A stretch of DNA of 64,000 nucleotides from Micromonospora sp. C28SCA-DRY-2 (GTDB lineage: Bacteria > Actinomycetota > Actinomycetes > Mycobacteriales > Micromonosporaceae): positions 806,001-870,000 of the forward strand of contig NZ_JAUMKD010000003.1 in assembly GCF_030519475.1 (NCBI RefSeq). The letters are read 5' to 3'. The first letter of the stretch is position 1. The number at the start of each line of letters is the position of its first letter. Positions 61,369-64,000 of the stretch are shown here, piece by piece. Below the pieces are notes generated by a model. It had not been told where the DNA came from and did no database searches. It saw only the letters and a list, made by a program, of their open reading frames with translations. Position numbers and translations under genes: made by a program.

Positions 61369-61404
61369 CGTTAAGGTCTAAACGTTCTTGTTAAGAGCTT
61401 AACG
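61369..61404. promoter_or_regulatory. Two tandem MarR operators
   Basis: CGTTAAGGTCTAAACG (61369-61384) and TGTTAAGAGCTTAACG (61389-61404) are both imperfect 16-bp palindromes of the form CGTTAAG-N2-CTTAACG. Their centres are 20 bases apart, about two helical turns, on the same face of the DNA. The second abuts the -10 box of the MarR gene. Confidence 0.75.
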
Positions 61405-61410
61405 TACACT
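61405..61410 (+). promoter_or_regulatory. -10 box of the leaderless MarR gene
   Basis: TACACT ends six bases before the GTG at 61417, the same spacing as in several other genes in this window. The adjoining operator would block it. Confidence 0.55.
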
Positions 61411-61416
61411 GGTCCG

Positions 61417-61935
61417 GTGAACACAGGCACCGACAGGGCCGGCGGGATCGAGGCGGCCTGGCGACGGGAACGACCCGACCTCGACCCCTCGTCCATCGCG
61501 GTCGTGACGCGCATCTGGCAGCTGGCCAAGGTGTTCGCCGACGAGCGGCGCCGCCTGCTCGCCACGCTGGACATCGACCCGGCCCTGCTGGACCTGCTGG
61601 GCACGCTCCGTCGGTCGGGCCACCCCTACACCCTGTCCACCCGCGAGCTCGCCGAGCAGACCCTCGTGACGCCGGCGGCGATCTCCCAGCGCCTGACCAG
61701 AGCGGAGCGACAGGAGTGGGTCACGAGGACGCCCGGCTCGGGCCGCCGGGTGTTGGTGCGGCTGACCGACGCCGGCCGAGACCTCATCGACCACGTCGCG
61801 GGGCAGATCTTCGACCGGGAGCGAGAGCTGCTGTCGGCCCTCACGGGCACCGAGCAACGCCAGCTCGCGACGCAACTGGAGCGCCTCATCCACGCGATCG
61901 CCGAACCGGGGCCCATTCCGACAGTAGGCGCCTAG
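61417..61935 (+). CDS. MarR-family transcriptional regulator
   Basis: A 172-residue winged-helix regulator. The recognition region is STRELAEQTLVTPAAISQRLTRAERQEWV (about residues 75-103), and the wing is RTPGSGRRVLVRLTDAG. It probably represses itself and the SDR-MFS pair through the two operators at 61369-61404 and is released by a phenolic or similar ligand. GTG at 61417 is fixed by the -10 box. Confidence 0.88.
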   Translation: MNTGTDRAGGIEAAWRRERPDLDPSSIAVVTRIWQLAKVFADERRRLLATLDIDPALLDLLGTLRRSGHPYTLSTRELAEQTLVTPAAISQRLTRAERQEWVTRTPGSGRRVLVRLTDAGRDLIDHVAGQIFDRERELLSALTGTEQRQLATQLERLIHAIAEPGPIPTVGA

Positions 61936-62077
61936 TACTCCACCGTCACTTGACCTGTTTGCGCTGGTAGTGGGATCGGCGGGCGCGGGCTCGGGAGGTT
62001 CGTCTCCAGATCGACGACCCGTGCGGGGTGTGCCCTGGTGGGAGCGTCACCGGCGCGGGACGGGGATGACCTGGGGA

Positions 62078-63682
62078 TCAGGCGAGTTCGACGAGTTCCA
62101 GCAGGTCGTCGCTCCAGGCGTCCTCGTCGCCGTCGGGCAGCAGGATGGCCCGGTCGGGCTTGAGCGCCATGACCGCGCCGGGGTCGTGGGTGACCAGCAC
62201 GATCGCGCCCGGGTAGCGGGCGATGGCGTCGAGCACCTGCTCCCGGCTGACCGGGTCGAGGTTGTTCGTCGGCTCGTCCAGCAGCAGCACGTTCGCGCCC
62301 GAGCAGACCAGCGTGGCCAGGGCCAGCCGGGTCTTCTCGCCGCCGGAGAGCACCCCGGCGGGCTTGTCCACGTCCTCGCCGGAGAAGAGGAACGCGCCGA
62401 GGATCTTGCGCAGGTCGGTGTCGGTCTGCTCGGCCGCGGCGCTGCGCATGTGCTCCAGCACCGTACGGTCCACGTCCAGCGTCTCGTGTTCCTGGGCGTA
62501 GTAGCCCAGCCGCAGCCCGTGCCCCGGGTTGACCTGGCCGGTGTCCGGCTCCAACAGGCCGCCGAGGATGCGCAGCAGGGTGGTCTTGCCGGCGCCGTTG
62601 AGCCCGAGGATGGCCACCCGGGAGCCCCGGTCCACCGCCACGTTCACGTCGGTGAAGATCTCCAGCGACCCGTACGACTTCGACAGGCCGGTCGCGGTGA
62701 GCGGGGTCTTGCCGCACGGTGCCGGGCTGGGGAAGCGCACCTTGGCCACCTTGTCGGCGACGCGTACCTCCTCCAGGCCGGCGATGAGCCGCTCGGCCCG
62801 CCGGGCCATGTTCTGCGCGGCGACGGTCTTGGTGGCCTTGGCCCGCATCTTGTCGGCCTGCGCCATCAGCGCGCCGGCCTTCTTCTCGGCGTTGGCCCGC
62901 TCCCGGCGCCGGCGGCGCTCGTCGGTCTCCCGCTGCGCCAGGTACGCCTTCCAGCCCAGGTTGTAGACGTCCACCACGGAGCGGGTGGCGTCCAGGAACC
63001 AGACCTTGTTCACCACCGCCTCGAGCAGCGAGGCGTCGTGGCTGATCACGATCAGGCCGCCCTTGTGGTTGGCGAGGAAGCCGCGCAGCCAGGTGATCGA
63101 GTCGGCGTCGAGGTGGTTGGTCGGCTCGTCCAGCAGCAGGATGCCGCCGCCGTTCTCGCCGGCGTCGCGGAACAGGATCCGGGCCAGCTCGATGCGGCGG
63201 CGCTGGCCGCCGGAGAGGGTGCCGATGGTCTGGGCGAGCGCCCGGTCGGGCAGGCCCAGGTTGGCGCAGATCCGGGCGGCCTCCGCCTCGGCCGCGTACC
63301 CGCCGAGCGAGGCGAACTGGTCCTCCAGCACGCCGTAGCGGCGGACCAGCTTCTCGTCCGCGTCGTCGGCGAGCTTGGCCTCGATCTCCTTCATCTGGGC
63401 CATCAGCACGTCCAGGCCACGGGCGGAGAGGACCCGGTCCCGGCCGGTGACGTCCAGGTCGCCGGTGCGCGGGTCCTGCGGCAGGTAGCCGATGGCGCTG
63501 CGCCGGTCGATCTGCCCGGCGTACGGCTGCCCCTCGCCGGCGAGCACCTTCAGCGTGGTGGTCTTGCCGGCGCCGTTGCGGCCGACCAGGCCGATCCGGT
63601 CGCCCGGTTGCACCCGCAGCGTGGTGTCGGACAGCAGGATCCGGGCGCCGGCACGCAGTTCCAGGCCGGTGGCAGTGATCAT
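62078..63682 (-). CDS. ABC-F family ATPase
   Basis: A 534-residue ATPase with two ABC domains and no membrane part. Walker A motifs are GRNGAGKTTT (about residue 35) and GLNGAGKTTL (about 355); signatures are LSGGQRRR and LSGGEKTR; Walker B are ILLLDEPTNHLD and VLLLDEPTNNLD. The charged linker (about 245-310) contacts the ribosomal P-site tRNA in this family, which rescues stalled or drug-blocked ribosomes. The upstream short ORF and hairpin suggest induction by ribosome stalling. Confidence 0.93.
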   Translation of the reverse strand: MITATGLELRAGARILLSDTTLRVQPGDRIGLVGRNGAGKTTTLKVLAGEGQPYAGQIDRRSAIGYLPQDPRTGDLDVTGRDRVLSARGLDVLMAQMKEIEAKLADDADEKLVRRYGVLEDQFASLGGYAAEAEAARICANLGLPDRALAQTIGTLSGGQRRRIELARILFRDAGENGGGILLLDEPTNHLDADSITWLRGFLANHKGGLIVISHDASLLEAVVNKVWFLDATRSVVDVYNLGWKAYLAQRETDERRRRRERANAEKKAGALMAQADKMRAKATKTVAAQNMARRAERLIAGLEEVRVADKVAKVRFPSPAPCGKTPLTATGLSKSYGSLEIFTDVNVAVDRGSRVAILGLNGAGKTTLLRILGGLLEPDTGQVNPGHGLRLGYYAQEHETLDVDRTVLEHMRSAAAEQTDTDLRKILGAFLFSGEDVDKPAGVLSGGEKTRLALATLVCSGANVLLLDEPTNNLDPVSREQVLDAIARYPGAIVLVTHDPGAVMALKPDRAILLPDGDEDAWSDDLLELVELA

Positions 63683-63734
63683 GTCGGAGAACTCGCTCTC
63701 GGGGTCTGGAAGGGCTGACTCAGGGCACGCGAGA

Positions 63735-63764
63735 GCGCCGGCGGGCCGGAGGGACCGTCGGCGC
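63735..63764 (-). terminator. Hairpin between leader peptide and ABC-F gene (candidate attenuator)
   Basis: GCGCCGGCGG (63735-63744) pairs with CCGTCGGCGC (63755-63764) with one wobble and a ten-base loop. It lies between the short upstream ORF and the ABC-F start. No T-run, so it may be a weak terminator or a folding element. Confidence 0.45.
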
Positions 63765-63772
63765 GGGGCGGT

Positions 63773-63793
63773 TCAGCCTTCGCAGAGCAGCAC
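63773..63793 (-). CDS. Leaderless six-codon leader peptide upstream of the ABC-F gene
   Basis: GTG CTG CTC TGC GAA GGC TGA encodes MLLCEG. A TACACT -10 box (63805-63800 on the minus strand) ends six bases before the GTG, so transcription probably begins at this codon. A leaderless tiny ORF before a resistance-type ATPase is the classic layout for ribosome-stalling attenuation. It could be chance; conservation would decide. Confidence 0.4.
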   Translation of the reverse strand: MLLCEG

Positions 63794-63928
63794 GCGGCAA
63801 GTGTACCGGGGGACGCCCGGCGCCTCCGCCGGATTACCGACCAAGATCATCGGGTACCCGAATCGGCGTCCGGACCCGGTCCGGTACCGCAACCACCACG
63901 ACGGATCAAATCGGTGATCGGGGTAGAC

Positions 63929-64000
63929 ATGGAGCTGAACGAGAACGCGCGGATCGACACCAGCCAGGTGGACGACCGGCGAGGGTCCGGCGGAGGCGGC
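63929..64000 (+). CDS. Neutral zinc metallopeptidase (YpfJ-like), 5' end only
   Basis: The first 24 codons before the window ends: MELNENARIDTSQVDDRRG, then a Gly run. This N-terminus is characteristic of the YpfJ/KPN_02809 family of membrane-anchored zinc metallopeptidases in actinobacteria. The catalytic HExxH region lies outside the window. It is divergent from the ABC-F gene. Confidence 0.7.
   Translation, partial: MELNENARIDTSQVDDRRGSGGGG

Noticed and set aside
63683..63928. tRNA-like sequence near the ABC-F gene (GGTTCAGCC)
   Set aside because: No cloverleaf could be folded around it; it is explained by the leader peptide region.

Overview
The window is very GC-rich actinomycete chromosome. 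It is most likely from Micromonosporaceae (Micromonospora or a close relative), because it combines a CvnA-D conservon next to a cytochrome P450 and terpene cyclases, a CGNR regulator, a DUF2630 protein, AcnR-type control of aconitase, and many leaderless genes. This assignment comes from gene content and base composition, not from a database search. I found no rRNA, tRNA, CRISPR array or intact mobile element.

Left part (1-31,800), mostly metabolism and secreted proteins. A truncated PAP2-like membrane protein is followed by a CGNR regulator facing a small VOC protein across a palindromic operator, then a thioesterase/metallo-hydrolase pair, a sugar kinase and a secreted AA10 polysaccharide monooxygenase with a CBM2. 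Next come asparagine synthase and Xaa-Pro aminopeptidase, then two tandem secreted beta-helix paralogues. Each paralogue is preceded by the same ~140-nt leader, with a compensatory-change hairpin. A 1,831-residue alpha-amylase/pullulanase fusion follows. At 19.5-24.5 kb a LysR gene faces a five-gene operon: Asp/Glu-racemase family, RidA family, 2-oxopent-4-enoate hydratase, 4-hydroxy-2-oxovalerate aldolase and acetaldehyde dehydrogenase. This is the lower meta-cleavage route without its ring-cleavage enzymes, and it ends against a decayed IS630-type transposase. Then come two membrane-anchored CBM2-like proteins, several small enzymes, a pectate-lyase-like beta-helix protein and a secreted C39 peptidase.

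Middle (31,800-46,700). About 1.7 kb without convincing genes holds three kinds of tandem or dispersed repeat and two 12-bp inverted repeats. After an ArsC-like protein and a VOC protein comes aconitase. A minus-strand block then runs cytochrome P450, class I terpene synthase and class II terpene cyclase, with start/stop overlaps, directly into the conservon cvnA-cvnB-cvnC-cvnD. cvnA has its own promoter overlapping the cyclase stop codon. A double-GNAT protein follows.

Right part (46,700-64,000). DUF2630, a RIO-type kinase whose frame runs on antisense to DUF2630, a HAD phosphatase and a nitrilase-family amidohydrolase precede an AcnR-like TetR regulator. The regulator and aconitase genes share a near-palindromic promoter motif. 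The most unusual locus is 50.5-52.9 kb: a TIGR04222-type membrane protein with a Gly/Cys-only tail, a DUF692 (MNIO) iron oxidase and a small partner protein, the first two overlapping by ATGA and the last two by GTGA. It looks like a modification system acting on a membrane-tethered cysteine tail. The rest is an SDR without its catalytic Tyr/Lys, a mismatch DNA glycosylase, an ABC exporter, enoyl-CoA hydratase, a small HTH protein, a CadD-like transporter, a double VOC protein and a MarR gene facing an SDR-MFS operon across two identical-type operators. The window ends with an ABC-F ATPase that has a leaderless six-codon upstream ORF and a hairpin, and the first 24 codons of a zinc metallopeptidase. 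Two long GATC-ended palindromes (5.8 and 58.4 kb) belong to one repeat family.
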